This document shows, piece after piece, positions 23,522 to 34,753 of a stretch of 64,000 nt of DNA. The translations under genes were made by a program, and so were the position numbers. Each line of letters begins with the position of its first letter. Positions within the stretch are counted from its first letter, which is position 1. This DNA is from Meandrina meandrites (Eukaryota; Cnidaria; Anthozoa; Scleractinia; Meandrinidae): positions 2,980,001-3,044,000 of the forward strand of contig OY855906.1 in the NCBI GenBank assembly GCA_963693305.1, given 5' to 3'. A model generated the notes under the pieces. It searched no databases, was not told where the DNA came from, and worked only from the letters and a program-made list of their open reading frames with translations.

Positions 23522-26500
23522 TTACGGCTTTGTACGAAAGTACAGCGTCAGTCCAACGCTAGAGCGTGGCCCACTCATTACGACATTACCACATGCCTCC
23601 AACAGGGTATCCACGCCAAACTGATTTTCGGGGCTTTTCCTGGCATCATGACCTTCATTGCACATTCCATGACCAAGACTCAGACTTGAAAAGCAGTCAC
23701 AGTTATCATTGTCCAACATAACTGACATAACACCATTTTGCTCACGGTACATGAATGAATTTTGGGGTCTCTTTGGTGTGTCACCTTTCAGCACCTCTGG
23801 ATCCCAGGCGGAGACTTCCTTTAGTATCTCCCCGGCAGGTATGATCTCGTGATCATGGAATGCCCGCCAAACCGCATGCGCAACTAAATTGCCCGGGTCA
23901 AAACTCCATTTGTACTCGGTTCCTTCTGAGTCAATGGCAAGCATCTCAGTTGAGGCTTCAATGGCGTCCGAGGGAAGGCGACCGAAGCAGTAAGGATCGG
24001 TTGATCGGCAGTGACCAAAGCAATAAGCCAGGACGTCATTCTCATCTGATGGCCACGTGGTATTGATATCATACCACCAGAAGGCGGTCCAGTTATTCCC
24101 ATCGGGGGAGGGGAGAATTCTTCCTGCAACCGAACAAGAAACGTTGAACGTTGCAATTGGAACAACAACAAAATTTATTTCTAGGAAAGAAAATTAATGA
24201 TATTATTACGACTATATATCTGAGCAAGAACGTGCCCGTTAGGTTTTCGTTTGGACTTGAGTGAAGACCGAGTCCAAGCAACTCTGAGCCTTAACTTGAT
24301 GGTGGTAAACGTCATGACAAGTCTATTGACGTGTCCTTGGGACTGGGCTATCCGCTGGTAGCAGCTGGCTGGACGAGACTTGAGTTTTTTGAGTGCGTGT
24401 GTCTGCTAATTTTGTCTGTCTGTCGAGCTGTTTAGCTGTGGAACATTGCTTGAGGGTTCTCTGTTGGGAAGGCACTCTGCTCGAGTGGTAGGTGACACGT
24501 GGGCTCGTAACGTGCCAATTTCTTTAAAGAATAGAAGGGAGTTGTAGAGCCCTGGCCTCGGTTGTTCAAAAGCTGAAGGACGCTATCCACCGGATAAATC
24601 AATATTCAGTGGATAAGTGTTGACAAAACATACTACGCTATCCACTGCATAGTGATTTGTCCGGTGGTTAGTGTTATCCACAAGAGCAGAGTCTAATGGA
24701 ATACAAAAGAAATACTTGCAAATAGCAATTGAAATAACAACAGATAGGCTCCGTGTTAAGAAAGCAAGAATTTGGAATATAGAACTGACAAAGACCATGA
24801 ACAAATTGAAATGAAATATAATTATAAACAAGAACTTATTTTGCCAGACCTACCTTCGTCGCAAAGGTAACTGTTCTGTTCATAGAGTGGTAAACATTTT
24901 TTTCCGTCTTGACAGGGTCCCTTGTCACATGGACTCTGTAACAGAAACATTTCAGTCTCTTAGCCTGACGTATGTTTCAAACACGCGTATCGAACGAGTA
25001 ATAGTTTGCGTTAGCGTACTGCACACCATTCAGTCGCTACAACAAAGTGTTTTTTAAATTAATGTATTATATCAAACACTAGAGAGAGTGTTTACACTGA
25101 GAAGAGAGTTGACACTCCGAGGCGTTTGGAGATGTACTCGATGTACTTTCTCAAGCAACTGACTAAAATTACGGAGGAAATGGAGAAATAAAATCGAAAA
25201 AACTGAGATAACTACGCACATGTTCCACGAACACATACATGCACTTTATCGCCTACTGTGCATACACTCGGTATTTTTTAGAGAGTGGTAGAACGGCGGC
25301 TTTTTTCCTGCAGATCGTAGGATTGAGCAAAGAGCTAGTATTCAGTTAAATAGAGCTTTTATAGTTCCAAAGTATTTTGCTTGTTGTTTTTAAAGTAACT
25401 GAAGTGGCGTTGTGTTGTGAAAACATTGGCATGGTTGCCATCTTACCAAATTCAGTTCTTGTCCTCTATTGCCAAAATATATTACTTATTTGATTGGTAA
25501 AAATATTACTCTTCAGATTTTGCGCAGCGCACCCATAGTGACTGTGGCATCATGCAGGATCCAAACAAGTGTCGTTATGCCTCCGTAAGGCTGCGCACAG
25601 TTTGTTCAAATTGATTTCTAATTTCCAACACTCCAGGAGTCAGAATGGATTTCGAATTGTTTTAAAATTTGTCACGAAAAGCGAATAATTTGCTGCTTAA
25701 ACGAAACAAGTACCGTAATTGTAAAAAAGAAATCATTTTTGCAAACATGTCGGTCACTCAAAGGTAACCAAATTGGCTTCTATTAGCTACTATTGCCTAG
25801 CAAAACCATTATGTATCGTAAAGTTTCAAAACGAGAATTTTTGAAGCTATGGAAAGGGCTGGGACAGGTAATATTTATATTTTTGAGTTTATCTTTTGTA
25901 AATTGATATTTTCTTGTAGCCCAGAAAGGTTGCCGTGTATCAAATTTCATGCTGCGATGTATTGAATTTTGAAAATAGTTTGTTGTGTCAAATTGATAAG
26001 AAGCATTTTAAAAATAAGCAATGCAAAAAAAACAGCTCTTTCCACAGGGCAAATTTTCGAAGGCTTATGGCGTTTCTTTAAAATTATATCTAGCCAATGT
26101 GAATTTAATCGCAAGCATTTCTTAAAGAAACACTACACTGTTGGTACGGTCAGCTCGTTTTAAATTTCATTGTGTCACCCACCGTAATATCATTATTTTT
26201 TTGTCCCGCTGCCCATCCAGACTGGGCGTAACGGTACCCAACTTAAATTCGTTAAATATAAGATGTAAATCGACTCCATACTCAAGTGTATACTCTGGCT
26301 ATACTGTCATTGTTTATATCAACTGGTAATTACATTTCAATATTAAATGTACGGAAACTATAGCAAGGTATTAACAGTTTGGCAAACAAAGATAAATAAA
26401 TAAGATATATAAATAAGTAAAAATTAGATCTTTTCTTCATAAATTGATTGTTTGGAACAAACCTTTGTTTCAAATTACACTAGTATCAATTGAAAATTAA

Positions 26501-27134
26501 AAACTTCTTTGTTTTACCAACTGTTGAAAGTTCCATGAGAAAGTTAAGAGCATGGAACGCCTCACAAATCTTTCGAAACCCTATCATCGGAAATATAAAA
26601 AGGGTAAAAGGAAGTTTTGAAGGTACTCATTAGAATGCTGTGATGTCTTATCCAGAACTAGCTTTGACAACTGCTATCTTGCAAGAACAAAATGACTATC
26701 CTCTTAGATTAATTTCACAAATTTTTATCAGTGAAAGTTTTTAAAATACAAATGATATGTACATCAGGAATGGTGCACAAAATATCGCTTACCGCCACGG
26801 AGAAATGTTGAAAATGTTCATCAATCTTCAATTCTTGATGACAATCAAACTTGTTGGCTGCAAGTAGCTGGCACTCGAGTCCTTCATTTCCGCCATAATT
26901 CACCGAGAAGCAGGCCTTGTTCTGCAAGCATTTCTTTCCACATTCAGAGGAAGATTGGGCGGTAAGAGACGCCAACTGCTTGGTATTAAGTCTTCTTTTA
27001 TCGTGTTTTACAAAGTTAGCGTAGCTAATACCGTTTGCCAAATCTCGGACTATTTTCTGATCTGTCAGAGTCGCGTATAAGAGAAAAGTTAATAAAATTA
27101 CAAGAAAGATTGAAAATGGCTTCTGCAGCGCCAT
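23522..27134 (-). CDS. Secreted PAN/EGF-like family protein, copy 3
   Basis: Minus-strand exons 27134-26793 (342 bp), 24935-24854 (82 bp) and 24123-23522 (602 bp with stop), giving 341 codons with phases 0 and 1. Exon 1 is nearly identical to copy 1 (same signal peptide; ECGKKCLQNKACFSVNY in the PAN-like module). Exon 2 has SPCDKGPCQDGKKC. The first part of exon 3 differs from copy 1 at only about 5 of 190 bases by eye. The last ~130 residues are strongly diverged (EIIPAGEILKEVSAWDPEVL; NCDCFSSLSLGHGMC) and one loop is shorter, before rejoining the common RSSVGLTLYFRTKP end. All splice sites are canonical. Intron 2 shares the small inverted-repeat element with copy 1. Confidence 0.85.
24556..24680. 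repeat. Short inverted-repeat element, copy in gene 3 intron 2
   Basis: Counterpart of the block at 9500-9615: CCTCGGTTGTTCAAAAG followed by CTATCCAC/GTGGATA motifs. It lies at the same intron position. Confidence 0.5.
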
Positions 27135-27229
27135 GATGCGACTTCTGGTTGCGAACTAAGTAGAAAGATTGATAGTTTCGTGTATTTAGGAGTGACGACA
27201 TCTATATCCATGGAGATAGTATAGTCAAC

Positions 27230-27240
27230 CCATATATCCC
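27230..27240 (-). promoter_or_regulatory. Candidate TATA box with upstream ATTGG, gene copy 3
   Basis: Same ATTGGGATATATGGG arrangement as at gene copy 1, about 100 bp upstream of the start codon. The shared flank means this is one observation rather than two independent ones. Confidence 0.3.
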
Positions 27241-27384
27241 AATGAAATCACTCTACGTTCTCACGTGTTGACACCGACTACTGCTATAATGCACAAACTA
27301 AAACAAAACAGAAAGAAGGAAACACAATTGAATTTTAAAGCAGTTCTGTTTTATTTCCACAAGTTCACATTGCGTGTAACGCGT

Positions 27385-28416
27385 GTAGTGGAGAGCAGGG
27401 CGCCCTGGTGGAGAGCGAGACGACGAACGCCGCTTTTGTTGTGTCGCATTTCTGGTTACGTGTATGTGCAGTGACGAATAAAGTTGAACTAATCAGGCCG
27501 CATTAATTTTTCTCGATATAAGCGTTTTCTTTGATCGTCCATGAGGTGAGACCATATGCAGAGACTTACTGTAAAGCTATTTAATAATTAGACTTTGCTC
27601 TCGAAATCTCAATGAATCTTGATAGATACTTGACTGTACTTGATGGGTTCGGCCGAAGGCTGAATCAATTCTCACCTCATATAAATCGGCAGTAAATGAG
27701 CATAAAACGAATTTCAATTCTTAAAACTTTTGTGAAACAATTGAAAACGAACTGGTTTTTGGAAAAATTTGGAAAACTATAACCATTTTGGAAAACTATA
27801 ACCATTTTCATCTCAGTGTTATCACACTGATGTAAAAAGATACAGTAATATCTTGAATACATTGAAACGACCGGCGGAATATTGAGGCTGTTAGCAGTCA
27901 GTTATAATAATAATCATCATCTTTAATGAAGATTTGGCGTTTCGTTTCGTCGCCATCTTCTCCGTGCCTTTCCGAGAATCACTTGTCATATTCTGACGAA
28001 TTTCTTTCACTGCTTGATAAAACTTGTTCCGTGACATTTTCAGTCAAAAAGAGTAGGCGACTGTTACAGATAAATACGTCTTCAAACATCAACTTTAAAC
28101 ATCGGCTAAAGTAATTTTTCCAATGCCTGCCATAAAAACAGCAAACTAATCACAGAGCTGAACAACAGTGGAGGAATAAACAGAAGCCAACTGCAATAAG
28201 AATCACGGGAAGAGTCTTGCAAGTCACGCAAAACACGTGGTTTCAGTTCACCTAATTGTTAATTCAGCCACGTTAGCAAAGGAAAACACAACGTAAGGAG
28301 CCATTGGAAAGCCGTTCTGCTGACTTCCAGAAAGGCACGTCTTGTCAGAAAATAAGAAGCAAAACAAGAAAGGCAGGAAACAGAGGGCTCCCCACCGTTA
28401 GAAAGTTAAATACTGT
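27385..28416. other. Intergenic between gene copies 3 and 4
   Basis: Homology to the 5' flank of copy 1 ends at about 27384. After it comes unique sequence with a GGGCGCCCTGGTGGAGAGCG stretch and a direct duplication of a 20-bp TGGAAAACTATAACCATTTT unit (27768-27807). No exon recognised. Confidence 0.5.
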
Positions 28417-31400
28417 TCATGGCTTTGTACGGAAGTACAGCGTTAGTCCGACGCCAGGTCGTGGCACATAACAGTGCGAGTCGTACAGAGCATCCACGCC
28501 ATATTGCCCTGAGGGGCCGTAGATATTATCGTGGTTAAACCCACACAAAGCGTGACCAAGGCTCAGAGATGAATAGCAATCACAGCTATCATCATCCAAC
28601 AGTACCGACTTGACGCCTTCTTCCTCGCGATACATGAAGGAATCTTGGTCTCTCTCTGGCGCGGTTCCTTTCAGTACCACAGGATTCCAGGCGGGTGTCG
28701 CGTGTTCCACCTCTCCTTTAGGTATGATCTCATGATCATGGAATGCCCGCCAAGCCGCATGCGCAGCTGAATTGCCGGGGTCAAAACTCCATTTGTACTC
28801 GGTTCCTTCTGAGTCAATGCCAAGCATCTCAGTTGAGGCTTCAATGGCGTCCAAGGGAAGGCGGCCGAAGCAGTAAGGATCGGTTGATCGGCAATGACCA
28901 AAGTTATAAGCCAGGACGTCATTCTCATCCGATGGCCACGTGGTATGGATATCATACCACCAGAAGGCTTTCCAGTTATTCCCATCGGGGGAGGGGAGAA
29001 TTCGACCTGCAACCAACCAGGAAACTTTGAAAGTTAGAACAACAACAATTCACACTAGCTGTCTGAAAGTAATAATTGCTATACTAGTGCTAGGTAAAAA
29101 TACGACAAAAATAAGTCAAGATTACAAATAGAGTAAGAAAAATATTAACAAATATAGTGATTTTTATGAGAAAGGAACACAATATATTCGGCTTTAAAGA
29201 AAGCAAGGTAGAATATAGAGCTGAAGGGCCGTGAATAATCGGAATAAAATATAATTTTAAACAAGAACTTATTAAGCCTGACCTACCTTCGTCGCAAAGA
29301 TAACTGTTCTGTTCATAGAGTGGTAAACATTTTGTTCCGTTTTGACAGGGTTCCTTGTCACATGGGCTCTGTAACAGAAACATTATTCAAACTTTATTCA
29401 AGGTTTTAAACAAACGTTAAAACTAACAAGGTCCATTATAAATGAAGATAGAACTAGCTAAGCGTTAATTACAATCTATAAAAAAGACATCTATTTACAA
29501 AGCACTTCTTAAACCTCTCTGTGTTAACACGTGGGATCACTACTGCGTAGTGGGGGGAGAAGATCCTGCAAGGGATGCGATTTTTAGAGGGTGTTTCTTT
29601 AAATTTCCAACCAAATACCGAGAAGAGAGTCGAAAATGCGACCCGCAGCGGAGTATTTTTGACGAACTTTGAGATGTTTGGAAATGTGATGAAACACTCT
29701 CTCGAGTGTTTCATAAATTATCACAAGTGAATCTTAAACTACGGAGAAAACGTAAAAATCTACGCTCATAAAGACAACATGTCCAAACCACCGTTACGGT
29801 TCTGATCTTCTTTGTTTTAACTTGATGAATTATTTATCCGAGCTTGGGAATACGTTTTGGACAACTTTTTGACATCTTTTTTCGACAACAAGTTTCAAGT
29901 TAAACCATTTACTCCGACCTAAATCAGGCTATCACCCGCACATGTTCCGCGAACACATAATCGTCTACTTCCACTACATAAAAACTATTATTTTGTCCTA
30001 GCCATTTATGCCGTCACCTGAAAGAAAACATATTCATAATGTCACGAGCGTGGGACTTCTAAAAAATCTCAGTGCCTGACGGGAATGGATCCCACCATCT
30101 TACCCCGCACGGGGCGGGCGCTCTATCCACTGAGCTATCCACTGGTAGGCAAAGCAGTTTTAAATGAAGTTAATCTGAAAAGCCTAAAATGTTTTATTTA
30201 TTGCCTAATGTAGTGCACTTTAAGCCATTAATATTTTATGACGAAAGCCTGAGCAGAAGAAGTTAACGTTTATCTTAGCCTACCACTTTATGGAAAGGGA
30301 CTGAATTTATTCTTTCTTTAGTCTTTGTTTCGACAAAGTCAATCAGACTTACAATATAAAATATATACCTGGTCTTGCTTTTACTGCGCGTTTACTGAAA
30401 GGATTGCTATGGGTGACATCTCACCAAATTGCATTCTGACATTCATGCATGTGATTAGGCTAAGGGGTTGAGAAAATTATCACTCCCCACAATGAGAAGT
30501 TGCTTTAAGAAGAAGAAAAAGAATTTTGTGAAGAGAAATAATTTTTTGCATTAAACTTCTCGTTGCAAAAAAGCATTGCCAAAATAATAGTTTTTTTTCG
30601 CATAGTTCCCACAGTAACTGTGGCATCACGCAGCGTCCTATCAAATGGCATTGCGTCCCCGTCAGGCTGCGGAGTTTGTTCATATTTATTTGTAATTTCC
30701 AACACTCCAGGAGGCAGAATGGATTTGAAATTCATTTTGTTATCGTTTGTCGAATCTGGATTTCATTTTTGCATGCAAACAAGTCGGTAACTCAAAGGAA
30801 AGGAAATTGGCCTCTGTTTTTGTAGCAAAACAATAATTTTATTTTATCGTAAATGTTTCTAAAACGAGATTTCGTGAACTATGGAAAGGGCTGAGGCGGG
30901 GAGTAATGATATTTTTGCGTTTAGGCTTTGTAAACTGACATTTTCTTGTAGTTGCCAGGTTTATTATTTCATGCTGCAATGAGACAATAGTACTGATGAT
31001 GTCCCGTAAATAGTTTTCTGGCCGCAACTTAATTAGTAGAATTTAAATAAGCAAGAAAAACAGCTGTTTCCGCAGGATAAATTTCCAAAGTGTTTCTAGT
31101 TAAGATCAAAATGAGTTACATTGTCAACATTCCTTAAACAAATACTACACTGTTCGTACGGGCCGCTCGTTTTAAATATCATTGTGACCCACTGTAATAT
31201 CATTTCTTTTAGTCCCGTTGGCCAACCTGACTTGAGGCAAGGACACCTCATTAAAGATTAAAATGAAAATCAGCTCTGTACCTGACTTCATACTGTCATT
31301 GTTTATATTGAGCTGGCAATGACATTTCGGTAATGTACACAAAGTATACCAAGGTATAACATAACATCATTTTAAGCATAACTGTTTGGCAAAGAAAAAT

Positions 31401-32202
31401 ACAGTATAGTGATAAAGAAATAATTAAAAATTAGATCTATCTTTCATAAAGTTTTTGTTTGGAGCAAACTTTTGTTTTTAATTAGTATCAATTAAAAGGT
31501 TCTTTGTTTTACCAAATGTTGAAAATTCCACGAGAAAAGTAAAGAGTGACGAAATAAACTCAACAATCTTGGAATTCATTGTGCCTGTCGTTTTTATGGA
31601 AAACTCTACAAATGTTTAAACCCTATACTAACCCCAAATATCAAAAAGTTCCATGAGAAAGTAAAGAGTATGGAACGCCCCACAATCCGAAAATAAAAAA
31701 GTTAAAAGCCGGGGCAGCTTTCACGGTACTCATTTGAATGCTGTGATGTCTTATCCAAAACCAGCTTTGACATGTTATCTTGCAATAATTTCTCAAATTT
31801 TTTTTTCCCGGAAAATTTTCAAATGCAGCTAGTATGAATCGTGCACAAAATCTCGCTTACCGCCACGGAGAAATGTTGAAAATTTTCATCAATCTTCAAT
31901 TCTTCATCAGATTCAAACTTGTTAGCTGCAAGTAACTGGCACTCGTGTCCTTCAATTCCGCCATAATTCACCGAGAAGCAGGTCTTGTTCAGCAAGCATT
32001 TCCCTTCACATTCAGTTGAAGATTGGGCGGTAAAAGACGCTAACTGCTCGGTATTAAGTCTTCTTTTATCGTGCTTGACAAAGTTAGCGTAGCTAATACC
32101 GTTTGCCAAATCTCGGACTATTTGCTGATCTGTCAGAGTCGCGTATAAGAGAAAAGATAAGAAAATTACAAGAAGGATCAAAAATGGCTTCAGCAGCGCC
32201 AT
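28417..32202 (-). CDS. Secreted PAN/EGF-like family protein, copy 4
   Basis: Minus-strand exons 32202-31861 (342 bp), 29368-29287 (82 bp) and 29006-28417 (590 bp with stop), giving 337 codons, phases 0 and 1. Signal peptide MALLKPFLILLVIFLSFLLY. PAN-like ECEGKCLLNKTCFSVNY. Exon 2 SPCDKEPCQNGTKC. Exon 3 is the most divergent copy. It has AYNFGHC where the others have AYCFGHC, so one cysteine is lost. It has EEEGVKSVLLDDDSCDCYSS and a shortened C-terminal loop, but the same GLTLYFRTKP end. Its intron 2 is the shortest (280 bp). A small hAT-like element sits about 45 bp upstream of its start codon, in the likely 5' UTR or promoter. As the farthest upstream member of the array it may have its own expression control; this is inference. 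Confidence 0.85.
30072..30142 (-). repeat. tRNA-like SINE fragment in gene 4 intron 1
   Basis: The minus strand reads TAGCTCAGTGGATAGAGC (A-box/D-arm), a CCCG...CGGG anticodon-like stem and GGGATCCATTCCC (B-box/T-arm-like). The acceptor stem pairs poorly, and the anticodon loop lacks the T expected before the anticodon. This is therefore a tRNA-derived SINE or pseudo-tRNA rather than a functional tRNA. Confidence 0.6.
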
Positions 32203-32245
32203 GATGCAACTCCTGATTGCGAACTAAGTAGAAAGATTGAGAGTT

Positions 32246-32543
32246 CAGGGCCCGCGCAGAGGGAGGCGCTGGGGGGGCTTTAGCCCCCCCACTTTTTCAC
32301 AATAAAAGGAAAAAATAATAAGAACTTAATAAAATAATAAGATAATAAGAACTTAAACGCTGAATGTTTGTATCTATACCCTGTTTGTTAATTTTAGATC
32401 CACGTTCCGATATCTGAGAGTAACTGAAACCCAAATTTTCCAAGGGCAGCATGCCACTGGATGCCCCCCCCCCCCCGAAAAAAAAAAAAAAAATGGCTTA
32501 CGTTTAAGCCCCCCCCAGTCAAAATCTTGCTGCGCGGGCCCTG
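32246..32543. mobile_element. hAT-like MITE in 5' region of gene copy 4
   Basis: 298 bp with ends CAGGGCCCGCGCAG and CTGCGCGGGCCCTG, internal runs of C or G next to each TIR, and a GAGTT direct duplication (32241-32245, 32544-32548). The matching flanks of copies 1 and 3 read GATAGTTTCGTGTATTTAG without interruption, confirming the insertion. CAGGG ends with a 5-bp duplication fit the hAT5 type. It contains A-runs and no ORF. Confidence 0.8.
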
Positions 32544-32831
32544 GAGTTCCATGTATTTAGAAGGCATGAAGTGACGACGTCTGTAACCATGGAGAAAGGT
32601 TTACCTCAGACTTTGATTGGCGTAAATCATTTTGTTTTGAATAAATTAATAATTCATGATCGCGGACGAGATTCCCTCAAAAGCTCATTTTGACATTCTT
32701 TATTTTAAACTGATTATCAATTTTAACACCCCAAAATACTGTGCGATTGAGTGAAAGAGGCAGTACGCTACCTACAGACGCTACAAAGGTATTTTCGGCT
32801 TTGGCTTCAAAGCCGAAACCGGTGGTTGTTT

Positions 32832-33500
32832 CATTCTCGTCCCCAGAGCCTCCTGTCCCTCTCAGCCGACGGGGCCTGGGGTAAACGGACAGATGAATCC
32901 CCTTACTAAAAAGAAGGAATAAAAACTGAAAAATTATTTTCAGAACACCACCAGACAGTTGACCTCCACGCAAGAGCACCCCAGGATGTCAGGGAACAGT
33001 TTTGGTGTCCATCTACTATATCTTCAAATTCTTCAGTATTTCTTATTTCTCTCTAAATCTTATTTATCCTTTGAGAAAAACCATCTCCTCCCAAACATCC
33101 CCACAATTTTCAAAACACTGCAAAACATAGATTCATGGGATTAGTGAACAGTTGCCTTGAAACGCGAACCGGCGAGATAAACCCAAGTAACGCGGCGGAG
33201 GAACGGCCCTCCGGTATACAAAAAACTGAAAAACAGAAAGGCTGACCGTACGGTTGGATTGAAGAAGTCAGGCCGTGCCTGACGAAATATTTGGAAAAAA
33301 TATATATATAGTTCAATCCAACCGTACGGTCAGCCTTTCTGTTTTTCAGTTTTTTGTATCCCAAATTTTGCTGATCAGATCCACCAGGATCCGGGTCCTT
33401 TGCTTTGTCCGTTGGCCCTTTCTCAAGTTTACAGTTTTCGCTTCCGGTATACTCCCGGCTTACACTGTAAGAAGAACAGAAGGCTCTTGGGACGAGAATG
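32832..33500. repeat. Inverted CTCGTCCC-bounded repeat
   Basis: CATTCTCGTCCCCAGAGCC at 32832-32850 is matched by its near-exact inverted copy at 33482-33500. Weaker homology extends inward (CTCCTGTCCCT versus TTCTGTTCTT). The interval contains the perfect hairpin at 33217-33359. It is probably a composite of short non-autonomous elements. A 190-codon minus-strand frame across it has no domain and is rejected as a gene. Confidence 0.5.
33217..33359. repeat. Long near-perfect hairpin (MITE)
   Basis: Arms of about 46 bp (33217-33262 and 33312-33359), starting TACAAAAAACTGAAAAACAG, are exact or nearly exact inverted copies around a loop of about 50 bp. The loop itself contains a TCAGGC/GCCTGA palindrome and a short TA repeat. 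TA at the outer ends is compatible with a Tc1/mariner-type MITE. Confidence 0.75.
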
Positions 33501-33735
33501 AGTGGAATTAAGGACGGGCCATTATTTTCTTGGGTGTGTGGGGGGAGGGGGGTATGAAAACTTCTCCTCTGCAAACTTTTTTTTTCATTTATGCACCTGC
33601 AAACATTTTTTTTCGAAACTAATGTTTTTTTTACAAACATCGTGTTCGCAAGCGGTTTATTTTGCCTTTCTAGGCCCTGCAAACAATTTTTCGCAATCTT
33701 TTCCCTCCCCGTTTAGAAAATATTGGTCCGTCCCA

Positions 33736-33768
<33 letters not shown>
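33736..33768. repeat. 33-bp poly-G tract at hAT left end
   Basis: An uninterrupted G run directly after the CA of the left terminus. The right end has only CCCCC, so the run probably expanded by slippage after insertion. Its length may also be assembly-sensitive. Confidence 0.8.
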
Positions 33769-34753
33769 CGAAGACTCGCGGATTTTTCCAGGATTTTTCG
33801 TGTTACCATCATCGCCGGTAATTTGACGTCACATCCGGTCAAAAATGAACAAAAATGTCGAGCACCTCGTCTCCGCGAATCGTCGAAAATAATTTTCAAG
33901 TAGACGTGTTTGTTTGGTTTTTTGGGAGTGGACTGCCTCGTATAATTTTGGTCTATGCAGTCGTGGGAGGTTGTAGGGACATTGCCTCGACTATTTGTGG
34001 ACAGATGTCGGCAAAAGAAATAGCTTTACTACAAAATTGATGGCAAATAACGACGGTGTACTTTTGTGTCATGGCGGAAAATGTCGCTTACTCCAAATAA
34101 TTGACATGACAACTTTTGGATCTAGCAATCACGGATGTAGCAAAAGTGATTATTTAAATAGCCTATTCTGTTTACAACACCACGGATCAAACACTGGTGG
34201 TTGTAGTTTGCAGTGGCTATGGCTGGAATATCGTATCACAAGCCTTGAAGTTAAAACTTCGAGCGAGTCATCTTTGCAAGACGTCGAAAAGAAGTTTGTA
34301 GCAGGCATGCTGTCTTCGTGTTTCTGAACTGACAGTTCTTGTGATTTTGTACTATGGAACAGCGACACGTTGCTGATAGATTGCTTTGACCATTGCCGGA
34401 AAGATTTTGATTTCAGATGCAGTTTAAGGGAAGTTTGAAGGAAAATGACTGAGACCTGCGGGGAGCGAAGTGCTGTGTCATGGCGGATAATTTCACACTC
34501 ACAAAACACGTGTCGTTCCAACTTTTGGACCTAGCGATAGCTAATGCACGGAAAACGTTAAGTGAAATAGCCTATTCTGTTTACTAAGCTATAGATGAAT
34601 TACTCGTAGTTTTAGTTTGTAGTGTCTACCTCGGCGATATACTTATCACAGGTCTTGAAGTTTGAGAGGTCGGCAATCACTGGAGGTGTTCTTGTTCTAT
34701 AAACTAGTGCGCACGTGAACTGGAAAAGACATCACACAAGCTGTGTGTTGTAA

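Noticed and set aside
30072..30142. Functional tRNA gene
   Set aside because: The acceptor stem is mispaired and the anticodon loop lacks the conserved T, so it is better called a SINE or pseudo-tRNA.
33110..33682. 190-codon minus-strand frame
   Set aside because: It runs through a perfect hairpin and an inverted-repeat boundary, with no domain or codon pattern suggesting a gene.
34150..34521. 123-codon frame in the left hAT arm and its partner at 38333-38704
   Set aside because: Both are copies of one TIR. Differences between them are mostly amino-acid-changing, and no domain is present.
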